From contig JADGRA010000016.1 of assembly GCA_017881265.1 (NCBI GenBank), positions 62,001 to 126,000 of the forward strand: 64,000 nucleotides of DNA, written 5' to 3'. The notes under the pieces are model-generated. The model was not told where the DNA came from. It searched no databases and saw only the letters and a list, made by a program, of their open reading frames with translations. The translations under genes were made by a program, and so were the position numbers. Positions 54,658-63,313 of the stretch are shown one piece after another (the first letter of the stretch is position 1; the number at the start of each line of letters is the position of its first letter). Origin of the DNA: Myxococcaceae bacterium. Lineage in GTDB: Bacteria > Myxococcota > Myxococcia > Myxococcales > Myxococcaceae.

Positions 54658-55395
54658 TTACAGAGTGTTTCGTTTGCGCAGCCGGTCCTGCGCCAGGCGG
54701 CGGCGGTCCACGCTGCCGCGGCGCTCGCCCTGCGCGAGCCGCGCTTCCGGCTCCTCGGTGGGCGGGCGGCGATTGTCCCGCCAGCGGCGCCAGCCGACCC
54801 ATCCACAGACGGTGACGACGATGATGATGGCGGTCGCAATCTGAAAGCGCTTGAGAATCTCGATGATGTGCTGCAACTGACGCCCAAAGCGAAAGCCCAG
54901 GAAGACGAAGGCCGGAGCCGAGGCCAGCGCCGCCAGCCCGTCGAAGCAGATGAAGCGCGCGTAGGGCATCCCGGCCGAACCGGCCGTGAAGAAGGCGACC
55001 GCGCGCACCCCGGGCATGAAGCGCGCAGCCAAGATGATTCGCTCGCCGTAGCGAGCAAACAGCGCCTCCACCTTGGCCCGTCGTTCCGGGGTCAAGAGGC
55101 GGCGAAGCAGCGGTCCAGGCTCACTGCGAGCCCGGTTGCCGAGCCGCCGGCCGGCCGCGTAGATGAGCGAGTCCCCGCAGAGGATGCCCAAGAACCCAGT
55201 GGCCACCATCAGCGGCAGGTCGGCCGAACCGTGAAAGACGAGAAAGCCCCCGGTGATGAGGGAAACGTCCTCCGGGAAGGGGATGCCGAGGCCGCAGGCA
55301 ACCAGGACACCGAAGATGGTGCCGTAGGCCACCCAGCCCTTGGTGCCCATTAGCAGCGCTGTGGTGAGGTGTTCCACCCGAGAACCCGATGGCAT
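54658..55395 (-). CDS. DedA/SNARE-associated family membrane protein
   Basis: 245 aa with five to six hydrophobic stretches (for example TIFGVLVACGLGIPFPEDVS and ATAIIIVVTVCGWVGW). The FPEDVSLITGG, GDSLIYAAGRRLGNR and RFMPGVRAV motifs are characteristic. DedA proteins are thought to move lipids or maintain the proton gradient. The start is ambiguous: ATG 55395, GTG 55377 or ATG 55350 are all possible. Confidence 0.86.
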   Translation of the reverse strand: MPSGSRVEHLTTALLMGTKGWVAYGTIFGVLVACGLGIPFPEDVSLITGGFLVFHGSADLPLMVATGFLGILCGDSLIYAAGRRLGNRARSEPGPLLRRLLTPERRAKVEALFARYGERIILAARFMPGVRAVAFFTAGSAGMPYARFICFDGLAALASAPAFVFLGFRFGRQLQHIIEILKRFQIATAIIIVVTVCGWVGWRRWRDNRRPPTEEPEARLAQGERRGSVDRRRLAQDRLRKRNTL

Positions 55396-55431
55396 GCAAG
55401 CCAGCGGAGCTGCGACTCTACCACGCTGCCG

Positions 55432-55902
55432 TCACACCCTGGGGAGGGACCCACGGGGCAGCAGTGTCCGGAGGGCTTCCCGGTTGTCCGCCAGGCGGGC
55501 CGAAAACTGCCCGACGATTGCCATCAGCAGCTTGAGGCACGCCTGGGGCTTCTGGCCAAGGAGCCTCTGGAATTCCGAGTTCCTCAGTTCCACCGCGCTG
55601 ACCAAGGTCAGGGCGACAGCGCTGCACATGCGCTGCCCCTGTTGCAGAAGCGCCAACTCCCCCAGGGAGTCGCCTGGCCCGAGCTCTCCTATCGGAATCT
55701 CCTCCCCGTTTTTGCCTTTCACGGAGATGGCCACCTTCCCTTGGCCGATGATGAAGAGCGACTCGGCCACCATGTTCTCCACGAAGAGGGGGGCCCCGCG
55801 CGGGAACGTCCGGTCGGAGGCGATGCCGGCAAGGATTTGCAGGCCGGTCTCGGTGAAACCCTTGAGGAGGGTGCACGCCTTGAGCGCATCGAGAACCGTC
55901 AT
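55432..55902 (-). CDS. Cyclic-nucleotide-binding-domain protein (no DNA-binding domain)
   Basis: 156 aa. A single cNMP-binding beta-roll with PRGAPLFVENM, LGPGDSLGELALLQQGQRMCSA (the phosphate-binding cassette, with GELAL and an Arg) and a C-terminal helix. No helix-turn-helix or effector follows, so it is probably a small sensor protein. It lies 52 bp downstream of the gamma carbonic anhydrase on the same strand. Confidence 0.85.
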   Translation of the reverse strand: MTVLDALKACTLLKGFTETGLQILAGIASDRTFPRGAPLFVENMVAESLFIIGQGKVAISVKGKNGEEIPIGELGPGDSLGELALLQQGQRMCSAVALTLVSAVELRNSEFQRLLGQKPQACLKLLMAIVGQFSARLADNREALRTLLPRGSLPRV

Positions 55903-55954
55903 CGGGCTGCCCTCTTACCACTCCCCTGGCGCCCGTTGGATCCCGGGTCGTGCG

Positions 55955-56464
55955 TCACCCGCGATGCGCACGGGCGTTCAGCACGTACCCGGCAGCGCTG
56001 GCCAGCAACCCCTCTCGTTCCTGCGAAGTCAGGGCACGCTTCATTTTTCCAGGAGTGCCCATCACCATTGAGCCGGCGGCGACCACCGTGCCGGGCGTGA
56101 GCAGCGTCCCGGCGGCGATGAAGCTGTCGTCCCCGATGACGACATCATCGAGAACGATGGCACCGATTCCCACCAACACCCGATTGCCGACGGTGCAGCC
56201 ATGGACGACGGCATGGTGCCCCACCGTCACGTCGTCACCCACAGTGCACGGGAAACGGTCCTGGTGGACGTGCAGCATCGTCAGGTCCTGGATGTTGGTC
56301 CGCCGCCCAATCCGGATGCGATTGACGTCGCCGCGCAGCACGGTGTTGTACCAGATGGAAGAGTCCTCACCGATTTCAACGTCGCCGATGACCTGCGCAC
56401 CGTCGGCGACGAACACCGATGGATGCAGCCGCGGGCTGACTCCCTGGAAACTCCGGATAGCCAT
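55955..56464 (-). CDS. Gamma-carbonic-anhydrase-family hexapeptide protein
   Basis: 169 aa with left-handed beta-helix repeats: IWYNTVLRGDVNRIRIGRRT and VGHHAVVHGCTVGNRVLVG. His residues in LHVH and VGHHAVVH fall where the zinc ligands of gamma carbonic anhydrase lie. Many homologues, such as YrdA, have no measurable activity. It lies 33 nt after miaB on the same strand. Confidence 0.85.
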   Translation of the reverse strand: MAIRSFQGVSPRLHPSVFVADGAQVIGDVEIGEDSSIWYNTVLRGDVNRIRIGRRTNIQDLTMLHVHQDRFPCTVGDDVTVGHHAVVHGCTVGNRVLVGIGAIVLDDVVIGDDSFIAAGTLLTPGTVVAAGSMVMGTPGKMKRALTSQEREGLLASAAGYVLNARAHRG

Positions 56465-56497
56465 GGTCGACTCCCCGAGGCGGCGCGGCTCCCTAGA

Positions 56498-57913
56498 CTA
56501 GGCGGCGATGGAGATGGGGGGAATGGGCGGCAGGTCGACCACGTCGGCCTGGAGGCCCGCGAGCGAGCTCGGAGAGCTGCCCGTCACCTGGACGAGGACG
56601 CGGGAGCCCGCCGGGGCATCGCCCTCGAAATTCACACTTCGGTTTTCTGGGGTGCGACCGAACCGCCGCAACGGGTTTGACCGGGAGGGGCCTTCCACCA
56701 GGACCTCGATGCGCTTTCTGACCTCCGCCGCGAGGGTCTCCTCGGTGATGCGCCGCTGCAACTGCTGGAGCCGCTCCAGCCGCTCGACCTTCACGCCGTG
56801 AGGCACCTCGCCCCACTCGGCCTCCTTGAGGCCCGCCACGGTCCGGGGCCGGGGGCTGAAGCAGAAGGAGAATTGGTTCTCGAAGCGCACCGCCCTGGTG
56901 AGGTCCAGGGTCGCCCGGAAATCCTCCTCCGTCTCCCCCGGGAAGCCGACGATGATGTCCGTGGTGATGGCGATGCCAGGCCGCGCGGCTCGCAGCGCTG
57001 CAAGCTTGGAGAGGTACATCTCGATGGTGTAGTCGCGACGCATCCGCTTCAGCACCGCCTCGCTGCCGCTCTGGACGGGGAGGTGGAAATGGGGCGCGAT
57101 GCGCGGCTCGATGCGAAATGCCTCGACCAGCTCCTCCGACAGGTCATGCGGGTGGCTGGTGGTGAAACGGACCCGCACCACCCCGGGCACCTGGGCCACG
57201 CGAAGAAGCAATTCGGCGAAGGAGACGCCCCCACGGTAGCTGTTGACGTTCTGGCCGATGAGAGTGACCTCGCGTACGCCTACCTCCACCAGGCCGGCGA
57301 CCTCCTGGAGGATGTCGGGGAAGGCTCGACTCACCTCCCGGCCGCGGGTGTGAGGCACCACGCAGAAGCTACAGACGTTGTCGCAGCCCTTCATCGCGGT
57401 GACGAACTCGCTTACCTTGCCTGCCGACGAATTCGGGTCGGCACGCGGGAAGACGTACTCCTCGGACTCCAGCCAGGCAGTCTCTACGACGCGGGCACGG
57501 TCCATCTCCACACGACGAAGGATGTCCGGGAGTCGCGCGATGGCATCTGGGCCGAAGACGAAGTCGAGGTAGGGAACCCGGGCCAAGAGCTTGGCCTTCT
57601 CCTGCTGGGCGACACAGCCCCCCACCCCGAGCAACGCTCCCCGTCTTAGCTTCACGGCGCGGTACCGGCCGAGGGCGGAGAGCATCTTGTCCTCCGCCTT
57701 CTCCCGGATGGCACAGGTATTCAGGATGATGAGGTCGGCATCCTCGGCACTGGTCGTTGGCCGGTAGCCGACCCGGGCGAGCGATTCCCCCATCCGGAGG
57801 GAGTCGTTCACGTTCATCTGGCAGCCGAACGTGTGGAGGAAAAATCTCTTCCCCTCCGAGGATTGGGCCGGAGAGGAGGAAGCCGAACGGTTCCGGTGAG
57901 ATGGGTCCATCAT
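56498..57913 (-). CDS. miaB: tRNA-2-methylthio-N6-dimethylallyladenosine synthase (MiaB)
   Basis: 471 aa. The radical-SAM cysteine triad is in MKGCDNVCSFCVVPHTRG, and the N-terminal UPF0004 part starts GCQMNVNDSLRMGE with three further cysteines. A C-terminal TRAM domain is at about 405-460 with the sulphur-transfer-linked RNA-binding fold. The ATG is ambiguous: 57913 or 57910. The M13 peptidase gene lies divergently. Confidence 0.94.
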   Translation of the reverse strand: MMDPSHRNRSASSSPAQSSEGKRFFLHTFGCQMNVNDSLRMGESLARVGYRPTTSAEDADLIILNTCAIREKAEDKMLSALGRYRAVKLRRGALLGVGGCVAQQEKAKLLARVPYLDFVFGPDAIARLPDILRRVEMDRARVVETAWLESEEYVFPRADPNSSAGKVSEFVTAMKGCDNVCSFCVVPHTRGREVSRAFPDILQEVAGLVEVGVREVTLIGQNVNSYRGGVSFAELLLRVAQVPGVVRVRFTTSHPHDLSEELVEAFRIEPRIAPHFHLPVQSGSEAVLKRMRRDYTIEMYLSKLAALRAARPGIAITTDIIVGFPGETEEDFRATLDLTRAVRFENQFSFCFSPRPRTVAGLKEAEWGEVPHGVKVERLERLQQLQRRITEETLAAEVRKRIEVLVEGPSRSNPLRRFGRTPENRSVNFEGDAPAGSRVLVQVTGSSPSSLAGLQADVVDLPPIPPISIAA

Positions 57914-58103
57914 CGCGTGCCGACTGGTGGCAGGTCATAGCGTGCGAACGGGCGCCGAGGCTAGTGACTCGAGGCCTGGCGGGCCCGTTCCCCGGGGCGG
58001 CACGCCCGCCGTGGCAACGGCCAGGCGGCGATTCGGTCGGAGGATGGAAGTTGCCGAAGCGGCGACGGCGTGGGAAGGGCTCCGCCGTACCCTGGAGGCC
58101 CAC

Positions 58104-60149
58104 ATGTCCCGGCGTCTTCTCTTCACTCTGTGCGCGCTTTGTGCGTGCGCTGGTGCTGCCCCGCCCCCCGCGCAGGTCGCCGTGTCGAAGCCGGACGCCC
58201 TCACGACAGCGCAGCACGGTGTCGTGGTGAGCGACATGGACACAACACAGCAGCCGTGCACCGACTTCTACGCCTACGCCAACGGCGCCTGGCGAGCGGC
58301 CAACCCCATTCCAGCGTCGATGCAGCGGTGGAGCCGTCGGTGGCAGGCGGGCGAGAGCAACAAGGAGAGACTCCGGGACATCCTCGACGAAATCGCCAAA
58401 CGCACGGACTGGCCCAAGGGCAGCATCGAGCAGCTGGTCGGCGACTACTACGCGGCCTGCATGGACGAGGCACGCATCGAGCAACTCGGCATTGCACCGT
58501 TGCTGCCGCTGCTGGGCCAAGTCGACGGCATCCAGTCCCCGGCGGACCTGCAGCGGGTCCTTCGACTGCTGCAGGCGATCGCCATTCCTGTGCCGTTCGC
58601 GCTCGGTGCGCGGCCCGACCAGCACCAGCCCACCCGCACCATTGTCGACGTGGCCGCGGGGGGTCTGGGCATGCCCGACCGGGACTACTACCTCAAGACC
58701 GAGGCCCGCTTCGTCGAGGCGCGCGCTCAGTACATTGCCCACCTGGGGCGCATGTTTGCACTGGCTGGCGCCAGGGACTCGACGGAGCGAGTGTTCGCCT
58801 TCGAGAAGCGCCTGGCCGAAGCATCTCTCGACAACGTCGCTCTGCGCGACCCGAAGAAGCTCGACCACCTGATGAGCTTCTCCGAGTTGCAGCAGCTCGC
58901 GCCGCACTTCGACTGGTCGAGCTACTATGTTGACGCGCACCTGCCGCGAGGCCCGCTCAACGTGGAGGAGCCGAAGTTTCTCCAGGCGATGGACCGCGAG
59001 CTCGCGGAGACCGCGCTCGCGGACTGGCGCAGCTACCTCCGGTGGCAGCTGCTGGCCTCCGCCGCACCGTCGCTCTCCAAACCCTTTGTCGAGGAATCGT
59101 TCGCCTTCAACCAAAAGTACCTCGGTGGCGTTTCCGAAATGAAACCGCGCTGGAAGCGCTGCGTCGAGAGCACGGATCAGCTGCTGGGGGAGGCGCTGGG
59201 GCGCAAGTACGTCGAGCGCTACTTCCCCCCGGCTGCGAAGGCACGGGTGCAGGAGCAGGTCCGCAACGAGGTGGCGGCGATGCGAGACCTGATTGAGGGC
59301 CTTGCCTGGATGGGACCAGAGACGAAGAAGAAGGCCCTGGAGAAGCTGAACACGTTCAACACCAAGGTCGGGTACCCCGACCGGTGGAAGGACTATTCCC
59401 ACGTGGAGATTCGTCGCGACGTCTACTGGGTGGATGTGGCGGCTGCGCGCCAATTCAACGTCGATGACGAGCGAGCGACGGCCGGCAAACTCACGGACCG
59501 GGGCCGCTGGGACATGACGCCGCCCACCTCCAACGCATACTACAACCCGCTGCTCAACGAGATTGTCTTCCCGGCTGGCATTCTTCAACCGCCAGCGTTC
59601 GACCTGGACGCCACCGACGCCGTCAACTACGGCGCCATCGGTGTCGTCATCGGGCACGAAATCAGCCACGGCTTCGACGACCAGGGAGCACAGTACGACG
59701 CCGAGGGACGCCTGCAGAACTGGTGGACTCCGGAGGACCTGGCGGCTTTCGAGGCGCGTGGACAGTGCGTGGTCCGCCAATTCGAAGGCTACTTCATCGA
59801 GCCGGGCCTACATCACAACGGCAAGTTGGTCCTCGGCGAGTCGATTGGCGACCTGGCCGGCGCGCGCGTTGCCTACGTCGCGTTCCAGAAGGCGCTACAC
59901 CTCCACCCGGAGGGCATACGCGATGGGCTAACGCCCAATCGGCAATTCTTCGTGGCCTGGGGGCAGTTCCGCGGCGACGCGATTCGACTCGAGACACAGC
60001 GCCTCATGGTGCAAGGCGACCCTCACCCGATTGGAAAATTCCGCGTCATCGGGCCGCTCTCCAACCTCGCCGAATTCCAAGAGGCCTTCGGCTGCAAAGC
60101 GGGCACCGCCATGGTCCGACCGGCCGACGTGCGCTGCGAAGTCTGGTAG
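58104..60149 (+). CDS. M13 (neprilysin-like) metallopeptidase, exported
   Basis: 681 aa from the ATG at 58104 (GGAGG upstream). Signal and lipobox-like start is RLLFTLCALCACAGAA. The zinc motif HExxH appears as VIGHEISHGFDDQG at about 516-529. The third ligand Glu and the catalytic Asp are in GESIGDLAGARVA. The N-terminal M13 domain opens with DTTQQPCTDFYAYANGAW. Length and motifs are complete. The protein probably degrades peptides in the periplasm or on the surface. The long frame further upstream is rejected. Confidence 0.93.
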   Translation: MSRRLLFTLCALCACAGAAPPPAQVAVSKPDALTTAQHGVVVSDMDTTQQPCTDFYAYANGAWRAANPIPASMQRWSRRWQAGESNKERLRDILDEIAKRTDWPKGSIEQLVGDYYAACMDEARIEQLGIAPLLPLLGQVDGIQSPADLQRVLRLLQAIAIPVPFALGARPDQHQPTRTIVDVAAGGLGMPDRDYYLKTEARFVEARAQYIAHLGRMFALAGARDSTERVFAFEKRLAEASLDNVALRDPKKLDHLMSFSELQQLAPHFDWSSYYVDAHLPRGPLNVEEPKFLQAMDRELAETALADWRSYLRWQLLASAAPSLSKPFVEESFAFNQKYLGGVSEMKPRWKRCVESTDQLLGEALGRKYVERYFPPAAKARVQEQVRNEVAAMRDLIEGLAWMGPETKKKALEKLNTFNTKVGYPDRWKDYSHVEIRRDVYWVDVAAARQFNVDDERATAGKLTDRGRWDMTPPTSNAYYNPLLNEIVFPAGILQPPAFDLDATDAVNYGAIGVVIGHEISHGFDDQGAQYDAEGRLQNWWTPEDLAAFEARGQCVVRQFEGYFIEPGLHHNGKLVLGESIGDLAGARVAYVAFQKALHLHPEGIRDGLTPNRQFFVAWGQFRGDAIRLETQRLMVQGDPHPIGKFRVIGPLSNLAEFQEAFGCKAGTAMVRPADVRCEVW

Positions 60150-60261
60150 CGAACGTAACCCCTGACCAGCCGCATCGCCGAGCAGTGGACACGACGGGAC
60201 AGAGGGCCTGGGGCTCCCCGGGCGCGTGCAGTTGCGTCCCGGAGGCCCTCAGACGCCTGCG

Positions 60262-60291
60262 CGCCCGAGAGGTGTCTCCACCCCTCGGGCG
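60262..60291. terminator. Bidirectional hairpin between the M13 and LPKTG genes
   Basis: CGCCCGAGAGGTG (60262-60274) and CACCCCTCGGGCG (60279-60291) pair over 13 bp with one mismatch and a 4-nt TCTC loop. It is centred in a convergent gap, so it can serve both the M13 peptidase gene and the sortase substrate. Confidence 0.6.
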
Positions 60292-60322
60292 TGTTGATGA
60301 GAGACAGACGCGGCGCTTCGGT

Positions 60323-61090
60323 TCAGTGCGCGATGCGGGACCGACGACGCAGCGTCAGGCCGACGCCGACGAGCACTAGTGCACCACCGACGAGGCCGAA
60401 CAGAGGCAGCGGACTGCCCGTCTTGGGCAGCTTCGCCGGCTTCGGCGCGGGGGCGGCTGCCACCACAGGTGCGGGTTGAGCGGGTGCCGGTTCAGCGGCC
60501 GGAGGCGCCGGTGGAGCCTTTGGAGCCGTCACCTTCGCGGTGGCTGAAGTCAAGGTAGAAATCTGCGGCGGGTAATTCGTGATGATGGTCGCCGTGAGCT
60601 GGTCCCCCGCCTTGAGGTCGCTAAGGGGAATCTCCTTGCCGTTCTGGATGATTTTCACGTCGCGGCCCTGCTCGTCCTTGCTCGAGTACTTGATGAGCTG
60701 GCCCTTCTGATTCTTGACGAGGATGGAGCCCATCGACGACTCCATTACGGTCCCCTTCACCACGCGCGTGACATTCACCGGCTGGACGGTCTTGCTTTCG
60801 GTAATCACGGCGGTGATTTTGTCGCCAGGCTTGAGGTCAGCAATCGGGACGTTCTTGCCGCCCATCTGGAAGGTGAACCCCTCAGGAATGTTGTGCTGCC
60901 GGGTCACGCCGTCTGACTCCTTGGTGTAAAGCGTGTTTCCAGAAACCCAGACGACGACGCCACTCTTCACAGTGGTTGTCGTCGTCGTGGTCGCCGGCGG
61001 CGCTGTGGCCGCAGGTGGTGTCTGAGCTATCGCCACCTGGGCAAGGAACACCGCTCCAACGGCGAAAGCAGCTGCATTTCTCTTGAACAT
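60323..61090 (-). CDS. Exported LPKTG-anchored protein, sortase substrate
   Basis: 255 aa. A signal peptide (FAVGAVFLAQVAIAQTPP) leads a Pro/Thr-rich start. The body holds two similar segments, VPIADLKPGDKITAVI (about 81-96) and IPLSDLKAGDQLTATI (about 154-169). A Pro/Ala-rich stretch (about 186-220) precedes the C-terminal sorting signal LPKTG (221-225), followed by a hydrophobic helix (LFGLVGGALVLVGVGLTL) and RRRSRIAH. This is the textbook three-part sortase signal. The gene is 17 nt after the sortase gene on the same strand. The body is unrecognised. Confidence 0.9.
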   Translation of the reverse strand: MFKRNAAAFAVGAVFLAQVAIAQTPPAATAPPATTTTTTTVKSGVVVWVSGNTLYTKESDGVTRQHNIPEGFTFQMGGKNVPIADLKPGDKITAVITESKTVQPVNVTRVVKGTVMESSMGSILVKNQKGQLIKYSSKDEQGRDVKIIQNGKEIPLSDLKAGDQLTATIITNYPPQISTLTSATAKVTAPKAPPAPPAAEPAPAQPAPVVAAAPAPKPAKLPKTGSPLPLFGLVGGALVLVGVGLTLRRRSRIAH

Positions 61091-61107
61091 AGTTGTCTCT
61101 CCCTTTT

Positions 61108-61896
61108 TTACTTAGAAGGCGGTCGAGCCTCGTGCATCGATTGTGCCGACGGGTCGGCCAGAACCGCCCGTACGATGTACCGCTGGGGCGCTGAGCCCGC
61201 GAAATAGAAGGGAAAACAAGTCACTAGGGTGAGCGCCGGCACTGCTGTGGATTCGAGCACTTGTACATCTTGCGGCGAGACGATGCGCAGTCCTTCTATC
61301 CGAAATCTTTGCGCCCTGTCGAGCGTCACCAATTCAACGGAATCGCCCAACTTCACCTGTTCCAAGGCCCGAAAGAAGCCGTCGCGATGGCCGGCGATGC
61401 CCACATTGCCCGGCTCGCCCGGGCGCGCCGTCCCCTCAATCCAGCCGACGGCGCGGTCGAGCGTCCACTCGTCGGTTCCGGCGAGCACCGGCACCTCAAG
61501 GCCGATGCGGGGGATTCGCAGCACGGCAAGCGGCGGAGGGGCCTCCTGCACCAGCGCTTGGGCATACGCCTGAATGCGCTCCTTGGCCCATCGGCTCTGG
61601 TCGACCGCCTGGACGTTGACGCGTGGCAGCGCCGTCGCGGCAGAAGCCGGCGAGGGCTGTGGTGTCTCGAGGGCAAGGCGGAACCGGCGCAGGTCGCGCT
61701 GCTCGAGGGCCGTGCCCACCAGCCTGCCCAACCCCCAGACAGCGAAGAGGAGGAGTCCAACTGCCCAGGCCAGGAACTCGGCCCGCCGGAGCCAGGGTGA
61801 GCGTCTCCCGGTGCCGGCATGGGCATCGACGGACGCGTCTGTCGCAGATGGGGGCTCGGCGGTCGGCAAGGCGCGAGATGATGCTACGCGGCCCAT
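61108..61896 (-). CDS. Sortase (class-D/SrtA-like transpeptidase)
   Basis: 262 aa from the ATG at 61896. An N-terminal membrane anchor (EFLAWAVGLLLFAVWGLGRL, about 40-59) faces the catalytic domain outward. Catalytic residues are His170 (NVGIAGHRDGFFR), Cys227 (ALTLVTCFPF) and Arg239 (APQRYIV). The TLVTC motif is diagnostic. It should cleave between T and G of LPXTG and join the Thr to an amine. The adjacent gene encodes an LPKTG protein. A longer frame to 62241 has no credible extra domain. Confidence 0.88.
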   Translation of the reverse strand: MGRVASSRALPTAEPPSATDASVDAHAGTGRRSPWLRRAEFLAWAVGLLLFAVWGLGRLVGTALEQRDLRRFRLALETPQPSPASAATALPRVNVQAVDQSRWAKERIQAYAQALVQEAPPPLAVLRIPRIGLEVPVLAGTDEWTLDRAVGWIEGTARPGEPGNVGIAGHRDGFFRALEQVKLGDSVELVTLDRAQRFRIEGLRIVSPQDVQVLESTAVPALTLVTCFPFYFAGSAPQRYIVRAVLADPSAQSMHEARPPSK

Positions 61897-62308
61897 GGCT
61901 CCACCAGGGAGGAAACCCACGGAGGCCCCAGACGCAAGGCCGGTCCGCGACTGCCGCGGCGATCCGTTCCCCCTCCTCGTGGTGGTGTCGTCCTGCGGGA
62001 ACGGGGATTCCTCGACACCGGACCACACGCATGCAGACGCTGCGCCGGTGGCCCCGACAGCAATTGAGGCGCACGACATGCGGCGTGGGCTCGCGACGGC
62101 GCAAGACGGACCTCCTCCCCGGGGGGGCCGAGCACACGTCGCCTCCGAAAAGCAGAGTATTTCCAGCGCATTGAATCGCCTTGTGGGTATCCCCTCGAGG
62201 TTAGGGTCGTGGCGGCGCGCTGGAACATTTATCGCGTGCACGTCGCCCGAGAATCAGGTCAAGGTCCGGGCCATTCCCCAGGCCATCGCCTCAAACCAGG
62301 GAGGCTCC
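61897..62308. promoter_or_regulatory. Divergent gap between the sortase and the barrel-protein genes
   Basis: 412 bp between divergent genes. ORFs cross it on both strands, but none has a credible start or domain. An AT-richer patch near 62150-62235 may hold promoters. A GGGAGGC ribosome site lies at 62299-62305. Nothing else recognisable was found. Confidence 0.4.
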
Positions 62309-62851
62309 ATGCCCCGCCGATTGTCCCCGCTGTTCCTCGCAGCGCTTCTGCTCTTCCCGGTGGCAGCAAGGGCGTCCGACTGGGGCGTCCGCCTCAGCTA
62401 CCTCGTGCCGATGTACGTCAACACCGGGGAGCCGAAGCCCAGCAACCCAGTACTCGGCACCACATACCAGTACAACGCGGGCGAGGTGTGGCTGTCCAAC
62501 CTGGACCTCATCCTCAGCTGGTACCCCATCAGCTTCATCTCCCTCGACGTCGAGGCCCAGTTCAATCTGTCCCCGACCAACATCGACTACCCCAACACCG
62601 GCATCTACGTCGGACCGGGCATTACCCTCGACCTTCCCCTGTTCCTCTTCGCGCGCTTGTCGTTTCCGGTGCAGGTCACACCGGGCTCGGCAGTTTGGTA
62701 TCTCCGTGCAGCAGGCGGCTTCAAGCTCGAGCTCTTCATCGTCAGTCTCTACCTCGAGGGGGTCTTCGACTTCCCCCTGGCCAGTAAGGCCAATTCGGCC
62801 TTCGGGAGCCAAGCCATCAGCCTTGACGCCGGTCTTTGGGTCAAGTTCTGA
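62309..62851 (+). CDS. Small outer-membrane beta-barrel candidate
   Basis: 180 aa from ATG 62309, after GGGAGG. Signal peptide: PLFLAALLLFPVAARA. The mature protein alternates hydrophobic and polar residues, has many aromatic girdle residues (WLSNLDLILSWYPISFISL) and ends in Phe (VKF*), as expected for an outer-membrane barrel. No family was recognised. It lies between the divergent sortase genes and the lipoprotein. Confidence 0.65.
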   Translation: MPRRLSPLFLAALLLFPVAARASDWGVRLSYLVPMYVNTGEPKPSNPVLGTTYQYNAGEVWLSNLDLILSWYPISFISLDVEAQFNLSPTNIDYPNTGIYVGPGITLDLPLFLFARLSFPVQVTPGSAVWYLRAAGGFKLELFIVSLYLEGVFDFPLASKANSAFGSQAISLDAGLWVKF

Positions 62852-62966
62852 ACGGCTCCGGGCGCAGGTGCGTGTAACCGCACTGATGTCGGAAGCCTCC
62901 GCTGGACGCTTGGTTTGCGAACAGATATCCATTCCGGCGGAAGTTCCATGGAAAGGTTGGAGCGAC

Positions 62967-63287
62967 ATGAAACGTCTGGTGGCAATCAGTGCCGGGCTCA
63001 TCGTCCTGTTCGGCAGCGGGTGCGGCGTCAACGAAGCGTACGTGAAGCAGCAGACCGACCCGATTAACGATCGGTTGTCGAAGGTCGAGTCGCAGCTCGC
63101 CGACCTCCAGAAGCAGAGCAGCGCGCAGACCGCTGACATCCAGGCACTCAAGAGTGCGGTCGCCGACAACAAGGCCGCCGCAGCGCAAGCCGAGGCTGCT
63201 GCAGCCAAGGCACAGGCCGCTGCGGCGCAGGCCGAGGCCGCCGCGTCCAAGTCGACGAAGGCCTTCACACTGCACCAGAAGAAGTAG
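62967..63287 (+). CDS. Braun-type (Lpp-like) lipoprotein with C-terminal Lys
   Basis: 106 aa from ATG 62967. The signal ends GSGC with Cys19 (the position before it is Gly, so the lipobox is slightly atypical). The mature chain is an Ala-rich heptad coiled coil (RLSKVESQLADLQKQSS and QAEAAAAKAQAAAAQAEAAA). It ends HQKK. A terminal Lys is what E. coli Lpp uses for covalent linkage to peptidoglycan. It is somewhat longer than Lpp and not from the Pfam Lpp type that I can verify. The neighbouring gene is an L,D-transpeptidase. Confidence 0.75.
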   Translation: MKRLVAISAGLIVLFGSGCGVNEAYVKQQTDPINDRLSKVESQLADLQKQSSAQTADIQALKSAVADNKAAAAQAEAAAAKAQAAAAQAEAAASKSTKAFTLHQKK

Positions 63288-63313
63288 CTCCCGCCCCCAG
63301 CCACTCCGGGAGG

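Noticed and set aside
57369-59780. 803-aa minus-strand ORF across miaB and the M13 gene
   Set aside because: It is a frame-shifted shadow of miaB and antisense to the M13 peptidase.
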